Assembly: GCA_964035015.1 (NCBI GenBank)
Contig: OZ035998.1
Span: 19,508,827 to 19,572,826 of the forward strand
Reading direction: 5' to 3'
DNA: 64,000 nucleotides
From: Corallium rubrum
Taxonomy: Eukaryota > Cnidaria > Anthozoa > Scleralcyonacea > Coralliidae
Below the pieces are notes generated by a model. That model was not told the DNA's origin and did not search any database. It saw nothing but the letters and a program-made list of their open reading frames with translations. Made by a program: the position numbers and the translations under genes. This document shows, one piece after another, positions 23,101 through 31,639 of this stretch. Numbering within the stretch: the stretch's first letter is position 1; every line of letters starts with the position of its first letter.

Positions 23101-26100
23101 CAGCAAACAACTGACAATTATCATTAGCTTTGTTGAACAACATTATCTTTCTACTCTGTCTAAATTGGCTCTTTTCCAGTCATCGCAAAAACCGGCTCGC
23201 TGCGAGTGCTTGCGTTTAATTAAAAACAACTCATAGTGCTTGTTTTCTCGTTGTGAGTTATTTTTAAGGTTACAGGATACCCCAGGAAGCCATTTCAAGA
23301 AATTTGTTACCGCTCGCTCAATTTTTTTCCGATTTCTTTCAAATTTGCAACAAATGTACTTAAGTATGTGACGGACACTATCGTATTATACAGTAAAGAA
23401 GAAATAAAATATTGTTGCAGATATACTCATCAGTTTAAAATCACAATACCTTCGCGCCGCGGTTTAAGGCGGTCTTTGGTTTTACCAAAAAGCTCTCAAT
23501 TTATCATATTTACACTTCTCAATGTTTGTTCTGAAAAAGTGTGTTCGCGCGTTTTATTTATGTAAAAATGCTTTTATTTGTCAATTGCTTGTGCCACAAC
23601 ATAGGTCGAGAAATAAAATATCCTAGCTGCTAAACCACTACATTAATAAAAAAATGCGAACACACTTTTTTAGAACAAACATTGAGAAGTGTAAATATGA
23701 TAAATTTTTGGTAAAACCAAAGACCGCCTTAAACCGCAGTGCGAAGGTACTGTGATATTAAACTGATGAGTATATCTGCAACAATATTTTATTTTTTATT
23801 TACTGTATAATACGATAGTGTCCATCACATACTTAACTACATTTGGTGCAAATTTGCGACAAATCGGAAAAAAATTGAGCGAGCGGTAACAAATTTCTTG
23901 AAATGGCTTTCGAGGGTATCCTGTAACCTTAATGAGATACAAGTACTCGCAGCAAGCTAAACTAAACTAACCTTAGTTAGTTTCAAAGTCCCGCTTAGAG
24001 CTCAGAGTTTTTCTTGAGTATTACTAACTAACACAGTTTGTACAGCAAACAACTGACAATTATTAAACTAACCTTATTTATACTAGATAACTCTATCAGT
24101 TATATCTAAACTGTTATCCTCAGAGATCCAGTAAGGGCCCACCGTCACTGGTCCAGTGTTACTACAGGAGGAAACCGGAGTACCCGGAGGAAACCTGTGG
24201 TGTTTGGTAGAGTCAAACTGGAAGCACTCTCCTCACATGCGGCCATGCAAGGTGAATTATTTTAATCAGATAACTGCATCGTGCAGGAATCGAACCCGGC
24301 TCGCAGAGGTGAAAGGCACGTGCACTAACCACTGCCACCAACAACCCTAGCTGCGAACTAGTTTCTGCGATGAGTTGAAAAGAGCCTTTAAGGTTAGACG
24401 ATTTTACCCGTCAAGACGAGACGTTTCGGAAAGCCATGCGTGAATGGGTCAAATTAAAAGGGAACTGCTGCCTGTGACACGAAAATTAAGTTTGTCTATT
24501 TGAAGAACACTTAAAATGATAAAGTAACCTCTTGCAGTTTTTTTGTTTTCTTGCTTCGTTTGCGAGATATTTCAGTTTGTTTGATATGCAAATTTAACAT
24601 TTTGACGTCACATGTGCAAGAACACCTTGATCAAAAAACAAAGCTGTTCAAAGCTGTTCAAAGCTGTCCAAAAGTGAAAGGAGCTAAGAACTTACAACAT
24701 GTCTCACCATAGATAATGGAGGGGGAACTGGATAGGAAACTTACGAAACCGGAAACGATGTTTGCACAACTTGCTATGGTAATTATACACTTATAAGCAG
24801 CTAATGCACTAAGGAGTGATCCCACATGGCCAGGATCAACCATTGCTGAAATTAAACAATAGTATAATATACTTAAGTCAGTAGTGGGTGCATATTAGCC
24901 CCTTATAAGTGTATAATTACCATAGCAAGTTGTGCAAACATCGTTTCCGGTTTCGTAAGTTTCCTATCCAGTTCCCCTTCCATTGTGAATTGTCTATGGT
25001 CTCACGGCCTCACTCAATCGCACGGCTAACGACTTGCCGGAAGTATGTATATTAGCGGAAGTAAAAAGTTTAAAAATGCAAGTTCGTGACACTCGAAAAG
25101 GAAAAAAACCCGAACCGAAATAGCGTGTAATTAAACATTTTGACGTCACATGTACATAATGACTTATCGGGAAAGGTTATATATCTTTGCTATTATCAAA
25201 TATATAATCACTTGAAAATCGACGTATTTGGTGATGAGGCGGAAACACACCCACATGCTCCCTTCGAGTTAATTTGGTTTGATAATAGGACGTTGTTGGT
25301 AGATTTTGAAAGTGACTGGCTGACTTTGTAGTTAAACAGCAATTAGATGTGGCTGACAACTGTCGTGATCGTAAATCTGTTCACCAGTGTGAAGTATGCA
25401 GCACATTCAGCCTTGGATTCAGGCTCACCAAGGCGTCTTTTACATATCGGACAAAATGAAGCTAATTTTCGTTTCATAGGCCCCCTTTACGTAAAAGGGA
25501 ACTGCTTGCCCAATATTGAATTCTCCACTTAAATATTTTGCTATATTGGGCTTAGAACAAATCTGCGATTGCGATAGTGTTGATGATGTTGTCTCAAACC
25601 AGTTTTGTCCACGATTGTAGCCTATTAAGGAGGCTAAATTTCACCTCGCATGTAAACGTATTTTCTAGCCTTTCCAAGAGTGCTAGCCTTTCATACTCAT
25701 GCGTACAATACCTTTTTCAGCCTTTCTAAAGCTACTGTTACACGATGCGATTTTTCTTGCAACTTGCAACAAAATGCCTAGAATGGTGTTACACGCAAAC
25801 ACATTTTCCTCGAATAGGTCATCGTCACGTTGATCCGCCATGTTTTTTTTGTTCCAGGACCGTTTGATCCCAGTCTCGAGCGCGCGGTATCCCGAAATTC
25901 TTACACATGATTGGCTAGCCTTGAAAAGAATTGTGTTGCAAGTTGCAGGAAGGGTGTTACACGTTCAGCAACTTGCGAACTTTGTTGCAAGTTGCAGCAA
26001 AAAGTAGAACCCAGTGCGATGGTGTTTCCTGAAGAAAACGATGCGATTTTTTTTGCAACTTGCAACATTCAGTGATTTGTTGCAAGTTGCAAGAAAAATT

Positions 26101-29100
26101 TCATCGTCTAACAGCACCTTAAGCCTCGTTCCCATATAGCTGCAAGAGCCGGCGGCATGGCTACGGCAAGGGGCGATGGTCCAATCATAGACAGTGTTGA
26201 ATTAACCAGCAATAAAAAGCTGTATGTGATTGGACCATTGCCCCTTGCCGCAGCCAGGTTTTAAGATGACCAGGACGACTGGCCGGCTCGCCTATTCCAT
26301 GTAGACCCCTTTTAAAGGGTAGGTTTTTAGCTCTGTGTGTCAACTGTCGCTCGCCGACGTTCCATTCATAAACGGCTCAGTGAACTTTTTATTACTGAAA
26401 ACTTTTTTTCCGTATTTATCAATTATTGGACGAGTCTGAGCAAAATAGGCATGATTTGTCAGTGGCGAGCTACTAGCCTAGTTATTTGCCGATGCCGAAG
26501 GCAGAGGCAAATAACTGGTAGCGAGACACTGACAAGTCATGATATTTTGCGATAGACGAGTTCAATAATTGATTTATCATTCATAAAATAGCTAAAAATT
26601 TGAAATGCCTGAAAGTTAGAGATCGCCACTCTTCTCTCTGTCTTCGGCATACTAAAATCTTCGTAAAACTTACTTTTTGTTGGCACGACTCTTGCTTTTC
26701 ATCTCACTAAAACTTCCTTTTAACTATTTCTTTTCTGAAGTACATTGTCGTTGTGGATACTTCCAAATACTCTCGATTATTTCCTGGGATAGCTGAAGAA
26801 CTAGCCGCCATGTTTACGAAAATTATTTGCCGTCAGCGGCGTTATCGCTAGTGCGCATGCTCATAAAATTATTTGCAGCAGAAAATTATTTGCACTCAGT
26901 TATTTGCAGGTAAATTAACCAATCAGAATGAGGGATAGAAACGAAATGAATGATAAAATTACTTATTTCTTCCCCGTTGCAGATGGGAGTAATGGGAATA
27001 ACATCAGTAGGTTTTGGAACTTCATCGTCGACAAACCCAAGTACCAGTACAGCTCAAGTGGTAGGTCTGAACGAAGTCCTTTTTTTTGTAAATGTAAAGA
27101 GTATAGTGTACATGTCTGAGTTGTTCGTGTAGGTTAGTGTGGTAGGTGTGGTAGTAGGACTGTTATACCACAAGTTAGTAATATTTGGTATTTCACTCGA
27201 TTAACTTGGTGAAGAAAATTTTTGGATAATTTTATGAAAAACGTTCTCAATCTTTGTTTTTCCCAATCTCTTATCACTCTTATGTCATGTGTTTTCTGTT
27301 GTTAGATTGAACCAAAGGAAAAAGCGGACGATATAAGTCATCTTGTAAGAAGAACGAAGGTACGTCTACGCCATCCGTTCATAGACTTTATTCCAAAATG
27401 GCCGCCGAATTAAAATTATTTTATATACATATAAATTAACCCTTATGAACTCGTTTTCATGTGGGAAATTCAAAAGAATTTTTACTTTAAAACGAGGTCA
27501 TAAGGGCTAATTTATATGCACATAAAAGAATTCTAATTCCGCACTTTTAATAAGTGTGGAGTACGTCATTTTCCGCTATTGACGTCATTTTCAGTTTTTA
27601 GTGCAAAGTTTCACAGAAACTTTGCAGTATTGTGATGAGTGGCGAAAATTCACACGATAGATAGTGTAAACTTTCCGGGGGGTAAACTTACCAGGTTTAA
27701 CGACATACCTTCTTGTCGTAGTTGAAAGGCTAAAACCAGTGAAAATGTGAAACACTAGTATCAGTCTTTCATAGACGACAAATATTTATGTCGCTTAAAG
27801 CTCGTAAGCCCTAAAGAGCGATAACAAACAGGTTTGTACCTTATCTATGGATATTTCTTGAAAGACGTGGATATCTTAATATACCAAGAATGAAAGCAGT
27901 TTCCCCCCGGAATATATTAGTATAGCACTGCGGACGCGTGGTTTTGTTTACGACTGGCGAATACAGCAATGGCAGAGAAACGTAAAGGAGTGGTCAATTT
28001 TCTTCTCGAAACAACGACTTTCTAGGCTTAGCTGCATGGTTAATTAAATATGGTCGGGACGAAAGGATTTATTGTCTGCCTAGTGGAAGGTGCGAATAAA
28101 TATTAAAAACTTTATATTTAACTTTAATGGTCTTTAATATGGTCTGGCATGTTGACGAATGACGATGTTGTGAAGTCGGTTTGTAGAGTGTTGTTGGTTC
28201 GTGTCTGTTATATTTTACACGAATGGCGCTCGAGCAGTTTTGCACGTCAGCTCAGTAACAAATTCTGGAGATTGTAGGCTGTCTTCGCATTTTGATCTGG
28301 CGTTCAATAAACCACTGCACGGAGAACCCTGCTAGTAGCAGTCGCGAGAAACAGGGGAAATCTAGAGAGTCTCAAATGCCATTTCTTGCATTTTGGGGGA
28401 GGTTTTACGGAATTCTGAAAATCGTAAGACATCATATAAAACCACAAAAGACGACAAACTTTAGGACTTTGAATATATTATGAAACATGCTATTACTTGA
28501 TTTGAACTTCATGCAATCAGTTAGTGGAGGGGGGTGGTTTACAAGCTCCATTGTCTTTAAAGATTATGCAATGATCATGTTATTGTGTTCATGTTGGAAG
28601 GCAATTGGTTGAAGAAAGGAAATTCTATGGACACGTGACGACGAAGGACTACACAACGAACAAAGGACTTGCAGCACGTGACGACGAAGGACTGCACTAA
28701 TTAAACCCGAACGTTGCTATTGGGTGACTGCTTCATTATACAGAAAATATAATACGTTCAGTGACCGTGAAATTAGACAAATTGAACAAAACCATAGAAC
28801 AATGACTTTTGCCGAGTTTCCAAACCATCTCTCTCCACTAACTATGGTGCAATCTTATATCTTGAGAATCATTTTCTCCTCCGGCTAGGGTTACGTTCAG
28901 TTTTACTTCAATTTAACCCAAATGAACCAACATCTAAGACCCCGTTTTATACGGTACCGGACGTATTCGAGACCAGCATCGAATTCGTCTTATTAGTGAA
29001 CCTGCACAATCCAACGAGAATGGTCGAATATGCAGTTATGCTAATTATATGGCAAGCAAAATCTTAGATGTTCATTGACTGACTGTCGTCAACATTCAGT

Positions 29101-31249
29101 ATATAAGAACGACCAAAACGCGTATAGCCGTACTATACCTTCACGCTGGAACCCGATCGAGAAACTATACATATCATACTATTCGTAAGACCAGTTGAAT
29201 CATACCGACACAGATATCACCTGAGGTTATGTTGTGAAATGAATGAAAATGTTCTCTTACTTGCCACAGCCAGCGCTTCACAATTTATGTCAACTCCAAA
29301 TTGTCATTAACCCATTGGTAGCTCTCCCCTTGACCACCTTGACAAGTATATAAAATCGTCTGGCGTTAGCCAGAGTTATAAAATACTAAAGTCTGAATCA
29401 GTCCCAGAAGACTGATTCAGCCAGCCGGTTGGAACGACAAGTTATTATCACCCGCCTCAGTACTGACGAATATCATAATAATTTGTCGTCTCAACCAATA
29501 GGAAAGCGAGTACTAAGCGAGTAGTGTAAACGGGGTCTAAAAACGTGATCTGAAAAAAAAATAGGGGGATGAAGCTTCCCCCCTGCTACGGCACTGTTAA
29601 ATTAATTAAGCTGCAATTCAGTTAATTGCCGTAAATTCCGAAAGTAACGACCCCCCGAAAGTAACGGCCCTCCGAAAGTAACGTTGAATTTGTGACACTT
29701 CTAAAATTTCCCGAAAGTAGCGGCCCCCGCGAAAGTAGCGGCCCCTTCGAATGTGGCGCGTTTTTTTAATGTTTCAAATACATGTTTATCCAGCAAAAAA
29801 GTAATGTTCGTATTAAAACTTAACAATCAACTTAAAGCTACTAATATATGTTTTTTCGATTATCGACATTTCTTGTTCGATGAAAGCACGCGTTCGTCTT
29901 TAATTTTTCAATAGTTATAGCATGTTCTCTCTCTATAAGTTGCCATCATCGCCGCCGACAGTCATGTCAAGGTCATCATCGCTGCTGTCGTAAAACATTA
30001 CGTCCTCTACATTGGGTAGTTGTGGATTACAGAATCATCCTCAGAAAAAGTTACATGAAAATAGGACTAATGTAGTAAATAAATAATTACTGATGAACGG
30101 AGACTTTTGATATTTCTTCCTAACGTATTTCAACCATCCGAAATAACGGCCCCCCGAAAGTAGCGGCCCCCAAGGGCTACTAAATCCGAAAGTAACGGCT
30201 CCCGTTATTTTTGGAATTCTACGGTATCTGTACTGCATTCCCCTCCTTACTGTATGGCTGCTGTGTACGTTCACTACATAATGGCAGCTAAGCTGATGCG
30301 GTATTGAAAAAAAAAAATTTCACCGCTATAGAAACTTAATGTATATTTTTCCGCTAATCTACAAAAATATCGCGGGTTTTCACAAAAAAGTTCGCCTTTT
30401 TTCGTAGTGTAAATCTGGCTTTATTTCGGATAATACAACCTGTTCCGCAGCCAGAATTAGAAAAACCCGTGTTTTTCCGTTGCGGCAAAGTCTACAAAAA
30501 TAACATCCAATTAAGATAAAAATACTAACAATTGCACGAGTCCGATGATTTGGCTCCGTGTTATTTGTTAATGGCCATATTTAACATTCGACGTTAGATT
30601 TCGTTAAATTAAAATCTTGTTACAAATCTAGAAGTTTTAGATATTGATATTAAGTTCGGCAATCATATTTTCTGCAAGAAACACCAACATGTTTGCTTTA
30701 TCAGGCTTCAACTGGGCTCGCTGTGGAGTTATAACCTGACCGGCTTTGCTGAACAATCTCTTGGACCGCGGACGGCGAACTGCTGGCTGGAATCGCAAGA
30801 TTTTTCCGTGCAAGCTAACTAAGCATGGGGAAATCGCAAACGTGATACTTCCACCACCGTAGCGGGTCGTCATCCCCGTCAATAGTTGGAATTAGCGACA
30901 CGTTAATAACATAAACGCAATACCGTAGTACCGTACCGATAATACCGAAATTTACCGATATCGAAATTTACCGATAATATCGAAAATTTCGGTGTTATCG
31001 ATATATCGATATTTGAAAATTGAAATACCGAGTAATCGGTATTTGAAAAACCCCGATAATTATCGATATACCGCATCAGTCTAACGGCACCTGCATGTCT
31101 TCTTGCTACAGAGAAAGCCTGAAGAGGAAGAACAAACTGAACAAAACCAGCAAGTACCCACAAAAAAGTCACGACAAGACGACGAAAGCACTCCGACACA
31201 AAATGGCGACAGTGGTACTTCCGAGGGAGTCGCAATGGAACAACAGTAG
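5083..31249 (+). CDS. NASP: NASP, TPR-type histone H3-H4/linker-histone chaperone (15 coding exons, complete)
   Basis: Coding exons: 5083-5132, 5205-5306, 6663-6743, 7566-7603, 9069-9116, 9883-9978, 13285-13991, 14289-14365, 16880-16953, 20607-20697, 21599-21833, 22792-22845, 26983-27060, 27306-27359, 31112-31249. They sum to 1923 nt, 640 residues plus stop, with GT-AG introns and consistent phases. Domains in order: Thr/Ser-rich start; TPR1 (about 17-50); first half of TPR2 (about 51-90); Glu-rich acidic insertion (about 106-374); second half of TPR2 with [16 protein letters not shown] (about 379-400); TPR3 (about 401-455); TPR4 of the SHNi-TPR type (about 456-490); a Lys/Glu helix; a [16 protein letters not shown] segment and a basic KKSR patch, the likely nuclear signal. 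NASP holds soluble H3-H4 in the nucleus and cytosol and passes it to chromatin assembly. Order and motifs match animal NASP. Exon 13's 3' boundary (27060) could be three bases shorter. Confidence 0.93.
5205..5306 (+). CDS. NASP: NASP coding exon 2 (TPR1)
   Basis: Follows the acceptor GACTTTAG and ends before GTAAGT. It encodes the [20 protein letters not shown] core of TPR1, the most conserved N-terminal NASP signature. Confidence 0.92.
5307..6662. other. NASP intron 2
   Basis: Contains a repetitive TTTACATGAAG/TTGATCC stretch (5720-5940), CTAGTATCC repeats (6030-6260) and the LINE fragment listed separately. Nothing else is recognised. Confidence 0.5.
6329..6577 (-). pseudogene. non-LTR retrotransposon reverse transcriptase C-terminal fragment
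   Basis: The minus frame reads [16 protein letters not shown], then a Trp/Lys helix, [20 protein letters not shown] and [10 protein letters not shown]. This order (FxYLGxxISxxGG, LKxRxxxYxxxVxSxLLY, ECW) is the thumb and linker region after the polymerase domain in animal LINEs. About 20 residues usually present between GGG and the helix are missing, and both ends are lost, so this is a dead insertion in the NASP intron. Confidence 0.75.
6663..6743 (+). CDS. NASP: NASP coding exon 3
   Basis: Preceded by TACATTTTTAG and followed by GTATGT. It encodes [20 protein letters not shown] and SLLELAR, the first helix of the split TPR2. Confidence 0.92.
7084..7158. repeat. tandem ATGACATCATCGGTAT repeat
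   Basis: Four to five units of about 18 bp, first as ATGATGTCAT and then its complement ATGACATCAT, so the array switches orientation in the middle. Confidence 0.8.
7424..7459. repeat. (CCA)n microsatellite
   Basis: About twelve CCA/CAC units. Confidence 0.9.
7566..7603 (+). CDS. NASP: NASP coding exon 4
   Basis: A 38-nt exon after TTTTTTCAG, ending before GTATTG. It encodes [12 protein letters not shown], matching the conserved ENGVLGNAL of vertebrate NASP just before the acidic insertion. Confidence 0.9.
8208..9010. mobile_element. TIR element carrying a nested fold-back MITE
   Basis: Outer ends share GGCAACATTT followed by CTTCAACTTGCAACACAA in inverted orientation (8226-8270 and 8935-8990). 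A second palindromic element (8298-8739) sits inside, with TIRs of over 130 bp beginning AAAGTGTCTATGAA. Open frames here are repeat shadows. Confidence 0.65.
9069..9116 (+). CDS. NASP: NASP coding exon 5
   Basis: 48 nt between TTTCTCTAG and GTGGAT, encoding [15 protein letters not shown], the start of the acidic insertion. Phase 1 at both sides, so it could be skipped without shifting frame. Confidence 0.85.
9219..9651. mobile_element. fold-back MITE, second copy
   Basis: Near-identical to 8298-8739: ends AAAGTGTCTATGAAATGAAA, then a stretch containing GTTGTTTTATTGTACAGAGG, inverted at the right. A third, decayed relative lies at 15467-15660. Confidence 0.75.
9883..9978 (+). CDS. NASP: NASP coding exon 6
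   Basis: 96 nt between TTCTTTGTAG and GTGTTTG. Encodes a Lys/Glu-rich helix ([20 protein letters not shown]) within the acidic insertion. Phase 1 at both sides. Confidence 0.85.
10473..12146 (+). repeat. 22-bp satellite array in NASP intron 6
   Basis: About 75 head-to-tail units of AACTGATAACGTAAGGTCTC plus GC or AC. Common variants are GGTGTCGC, and a 28-bp unit with an inserted GACTCT. A few units lack the ACTGAT part. The end near 12000-12120 is degraded. The long minus-strand open frames ([14 protein letters not shown]-type peptides) arise because 22 bp shifts through all three frames every 66 bp; they are not a gene. Confidence 0.97.
12472..13219. mobile_element. TIR element (MITE) containing a block of the 22-bp satellite
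   Basis: Left arm 12472-12560 (CAGTCAAAATAGAAATACC and on to TTCTGTAGCCGCTACAGAAA) is inverted at 13130-13219. Bases 12569-12860 inside it hold about a dozen units of the satellite found at 10473-12146. A 309-bp copy of the same element at 42340-42648 has no satellite. Confidence 0.8.
13285..13991 (+). CDS. NASP: NASP coding exon 7 (acidic repeat insertion)
   Basis: 707 nt between TTCTTTGCTAG and GTATCT. Encodes about 235 residues built mainly from a 21-nt unit, peptide EEATKES, with EQAAMES variants (13375-13845), then an Asp/Glu tail ([16 protein letters not shown]). The acidic tract inside TPR2 is diagnostic of NASP and contacts basic histones. The opposite strand is also open (SLSLVAS-type peptide), which is a codon-repeat shadow. 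Confidence 0.93.
14289..14365 (+). CDS. NASP: NASP coding exon 8 (second half of TPR2)
   Basis: After TTATCTTTAG and before GTATATC. Encodes [20 protein letters not shown] and RIIFK, the most recognisable NASP motif ([10 protein letters not shown]). Confidence 0.95.
14444..14949. mobile_element. hAT-type non-autonomous element with 8-bp duplication
   Basis: Termini GTGGCGGCGCCA and its inverse TGGCGCCGCCAC. Both flanks are GTTGAGAT (14436-14443 and 14950-14957), an exact 8-bp target duplication, which is diagnostic for hAT. It is non-coding and contains a poly-G run near 14530-14552. Related internal sequence is seen near 20930-21065 and 28350-28440. Confidence 0.88.
15281..15439. mobile_element. 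short TIR element (MITE)
   Basis: Ends GGTTTCCATAAGATCGTCTC and its inverse, with CGATCGCCCCAATTGTCC repeated twice inside. Confidence 0.7.
15467..15660. mobile_element. decayed copy of the AAAGTGTCTATGAA fold-back family
   Basis: Shares ATGACAGGAAC, AAAGTTTGCCATGG and the ACGTATG core with the elements at 8298 and 9219, but with many substitutions. Confidence 0.5.
15888..16030. repeat. degenerate GACA/GACGG simple repeat
   Basis: Imperfect 4-5 bp units (GACAGACGGACG, AGATAGATAGACAG). The minus-strand open frame is repeat translation. Confidence 0.85.
16300..16815. mobile_element. composite inverted/direct repeat element
   Basis: The phrase TATACAACTGCATTAAAAAC plus its downstream 60 bp occurs at 16303-16385 and again at 16729-16810. 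Between them a hairpin (16590-16712) pairs AGATGTTTTGGTGTGTAGTA with its inverse. Probably one TIR element with a duplicated end. Confidence 0.55.
16880..16953 (+). CDS. NASP: NASP coding exon 9 (TPR3, first helix)
   Basis: After TTTTCTTCAG and before GTAATT. Encodes [20 protein letters not shown]. Confidence 0.92.
17261..19709. mobile_element. 2.45-kb TIR element (CACTGATCT-type end) with nested fold-backs
   Basis: Left end CTGATCTGTACTATATAACT then GGATTGCTCATCC; right end is the inverse of CTGATCTTTATATAACTGGA. The ends match those at 44354-45051 and 46492-47772, so this is one family. Inside are a fold-back with about 370-bp arms (18361-18735 against 19140-19498) and a smaller inverted pair beginning GCAGAGCCTTCTT (18205 and 18830). 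No transposase is visible. Confidence 0.65.
19775..20516. mobile_element. TIR element carrying a nested PIF-like MITE
   Basis: Left TTTAAAGTGGTTCTTTGATG and on through TTTTTGCATAATC is inverted at 20463-20516. Internal inverted segments flank GACGTCATAGACTC at about 19960-20035. Confidence 0.65.
20263..20465. mobile_element. PIF/Harbinger-like MITE, TTA duplication
   Basis: AGCCTGGTTCTCATATGTC, then a GCCGATCGTCGGCGATTTG arm inverted at the right. TTA flanks both ends (20260-20262 and 20466-20468). The same family is at 53991-54173, also with TTA. Confidence 0.75.
20607..20697 (+). CDS. NASP: NASP coding exon 10 (TPR3, second part)
   Basis: After TTTGCTGTATAG and before GTATCC. Encodes [20 protein letters not shown] and [10 protein letters not shown], the conserved LxPxDRxLAET link into TPR4. 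Confidence 0.93.
20930..21065. mobile_element. fragment of a G-rich hAT-like element
   Basis: A poly-G tract (20946-20976) is followed by TCCGGGGAATCTAGAGTCTC and AAATGCCATTTCCTGCATTT, also found at 28355-28400 and, in weaker form, inside the hAT elements at 14444 and 33509. Bases 21066-21598 hold nothing recognised. Confidence 0.5.
21599..21833 (+). CDS. NASP: NASP coding exon 11 (TPR4 / SHNi-TPR)
   Basis: Acceptor CCCGTTTCAAG, donor GTTAGC after AGG. Encodes [20 protein letters not shown] then [11 protein letters not shown] and a charged helix ending [14 protein letters not shown], the TPR4 plus capping helix of the SHNi-TPR family. Confidence 0.93.
21879..22033. mobile_element. short TIR element (MITE)
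   Basis: AAGGCCGTTTCCCACTTTAA then CCGTACC, inverted at the right (GGTACGGTTAAAGTGG). Flanked by TAT-like bases on both sides. Confidence 0.75.
22071..22333. mobile_element. short TIR element (MITE)
   Basis: ATAGGCGAGTTTCAGGGTGT and the inverse ACCCTGAAATTCGCCTAT close a 263-bp non-coding stretch. Confidence 0.7.
22792..22845 (+). CDS. NASP: NASP coding exon 12
   Basis: 54 nt between GTAATTTTAG and GTAAGA, encoding [18 protein letters not shown], a short helix after TPR4. Phase 0 at both sides. Confidence 0.85.
22975..23121 (+). mobile_element. tRNA-derived SINE
   Basis: Has a tRNA-like head with box A-like TGGCTCAATGG (22997-23007) and box B GGTTCGAGTCC (23039-23049), then GAGCTCAGAG and a shared tail ending GTACAGCAAACAACTGACAA. 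Other copies: 23987-24062, 45527-45583, 47845-47930 and 62505-62585 on the plus strand; 62383-62501 and a split copy at 44322-45120 on the minus strand. Confidence 0.85.
23268..23928. mobile_element. TTAA-flanked fold-back element
   Basis: Starts GGTTACAGGATACCC and ends with its inverse. The arms are about 290 bp and pair almost throughout. TTAA flanks both ends (23264-23267 and 23929-23932), as expected of piggyBac or Kolobok integration. No coding sequence. Confidence 0.85.
24150..24350 (-). mobile_element. tRNA-derived SINE (second family) with GGAGTACCCGGAGG tail
   Basis: On the minus strand, box A-like TGGTTAGTGCACGTGCC and box B GGGTTCGATTCC are followed by a body ending in CCGGGTACTCCGGTTTCCTC. 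A partial copy is at about 34690-34790. The tail phrase also follows the 5S-like head at 31870-31915. Confidence 0.75.
24660..25010. repeat. large palindrome
   Basis: ACTGGATAGGAAACTTACGA and on to the CATAGCAAGTTGTGC motif (24728-24800) is inverted at 24895-24975. Directly repeated TAACATTTTGACGTCACATG-like phrases lie at 24596 and 25133. Confidence 0.7.
25733..26122. mobile_element. TIR element (MITE) with CTTGCAACTTGCAAC ends
   Basis: CTACTGTTACACGATGCGAT then TTTCTTGCAACTTGCAAC at the left is inverted at 26040-26122. Internal GTTGCAAGTTGCAG repeats resemble the outer arms of the 8208 element. Confidence 0.7.
26125..26315. mobile_element. short TIR-like element
   Basis: GGCTACGGCAAGGGGCGATG and GGTCCAATCA are inverted as TGATTGGACCATTGCCCC. 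The ends are asymmetric, so boundaries are approximate. Bases 26316-26980 contain one more inverted pair (GTTATTTGCCGATGCC/GGCAGAGGCAAATAAC) and no gene. Confidence 0.5.
26983..27060 (+). CDS. NASP: NASP coding exon 13
   Basis: After CCGTTGCAG, before GTAGGT. Encodes [20 protein letters not shown], a Gly/Ser linker equivalent to the vertebrate GFTPGGGGSS segment. Ending at 27057 is the alternative. Confidence 0.8.
27306..27359 (+). CDS. NASP: NASP coding exon 14
   Basis: After GTTGTTAG, before GTACGT. Encodes [17 protein letters not shown]; DISHLVRxK is conserved in NASP. Confidence 0.92.
27408..27545. mobile_element. short TIR element (MITE)
   Basis: AATTAAAATTATTTTATATA then CATATAAATTAACCCTTATG is inverted at 27500-27545. 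Confidence 0.65.
27546..28936. other. NASP intron 14, part: no gene recognised
   Basis: Holds the G-rich hAT-like fragment at about 28350-28440 and direct GACGACGAAGGACT phrases near 28640 and 28683. Nothing else is identified. Confidence 0.4.
28937..29538. mobile_element. TIR element
   Basis: AGACCCCGTTT at the left and AAACGGGGTCT at the right, both next to TA-rich flanks. The TIR is short, and the interior is non-coding and unrecognised. Confidence 0.5.
29629..30224. mobile_element. TIR element with CCGAAAGTAACGGC repeats and a transposase C-terminal remnant
   Basis: Ends CCGTAAATTCCGAAAGTAAC and the inverse CCGTAGAATTCCAAAAATAA. Several CGAAAGTARCGGCCC repeats lie inside both ends. On the minus strand 30036-29937 reads [17 protein letters not shown] and a stop, an acidic tail like that of pogo/Tigger transposases. 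The family assignment is tentative. Confidence 0.55.
30290..31082. mobile_element. hAT-type element remnant
   Basis: CTGATGCGGTAT at 30292 and its inverse ATACCGCATCAG at about 31068-31079 bound the stretch. It includes the transposase dimerisation fragment below and many ACCGATAT/ATCGGTAT repeats (30910-31075). No clear 8-bp duplication. Confidence 0.55.
30637..30882 (-). pseudogene. hAT transposase C-terminal dimerisation fragment
   Basis: Reads [20 protein letters not shown] then [14 protein letters not shown] and stops soon after. The pattern S-x-RLFS-x-AG-x3-T-x-x-R-x-x-L-x-P-x3-x-x-L-x-FL is the hAT family dimerisation motif at the transposase C-terminus. The rest of the protein is gone. 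Confidence 0.8.
31112..31249 (+). CDS. NASP: NASP coding exon 15, stop codon
   Basis: Acceptor TTCTTGCTACAG. Encodes [20 protein letters not shown] then a Ser/Gly/Glu tail ending EGVAMEQQ and TAG at 31247-31249. The KPEEE then basic patch matches the C-terminal nuclear localisation region of NASP. No strong AATAAA follows closely; ATTAAA occurs near 31627. Confidence 0.92.
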   Translation, partial: RKPEEEEQTEQNQQVPTKKSRQDDESTPTQNGDSGTSEGVAMEQQ

Positions 31250-31639
31250 TCTTCAATGTCACATCGTGACGGCCAAACCTCCTTCGAACACGCATTAAAA
31301 ACATTACAAAACTTATGTAATCTAGCCTTCTAGGAATATAAATATAATTTAAAGGATATAACTATATAGAAAAGTTGCTATAGTCGAAGTTTGTTGACAA
31401 TTATTATTTTCAGTTTAGGTTAAATGTTTTTTTTAGCCACTGACCTCTTATTAGTTCTTACCTATTTAGCGGCATTTATATGTACATTTAGAAAATATAC
31501 AAACTGCCAGTTAATTACCAGTACATCAAGATCTAAAAGCTGGAGGAACAGTTTAAGTAATCGAGTCCTATTTTCTCGGTATATATATATATATGTAACT
31601 GTATTAGTTGATTTAGTCTCTTTTGTATTAAATTAAACC

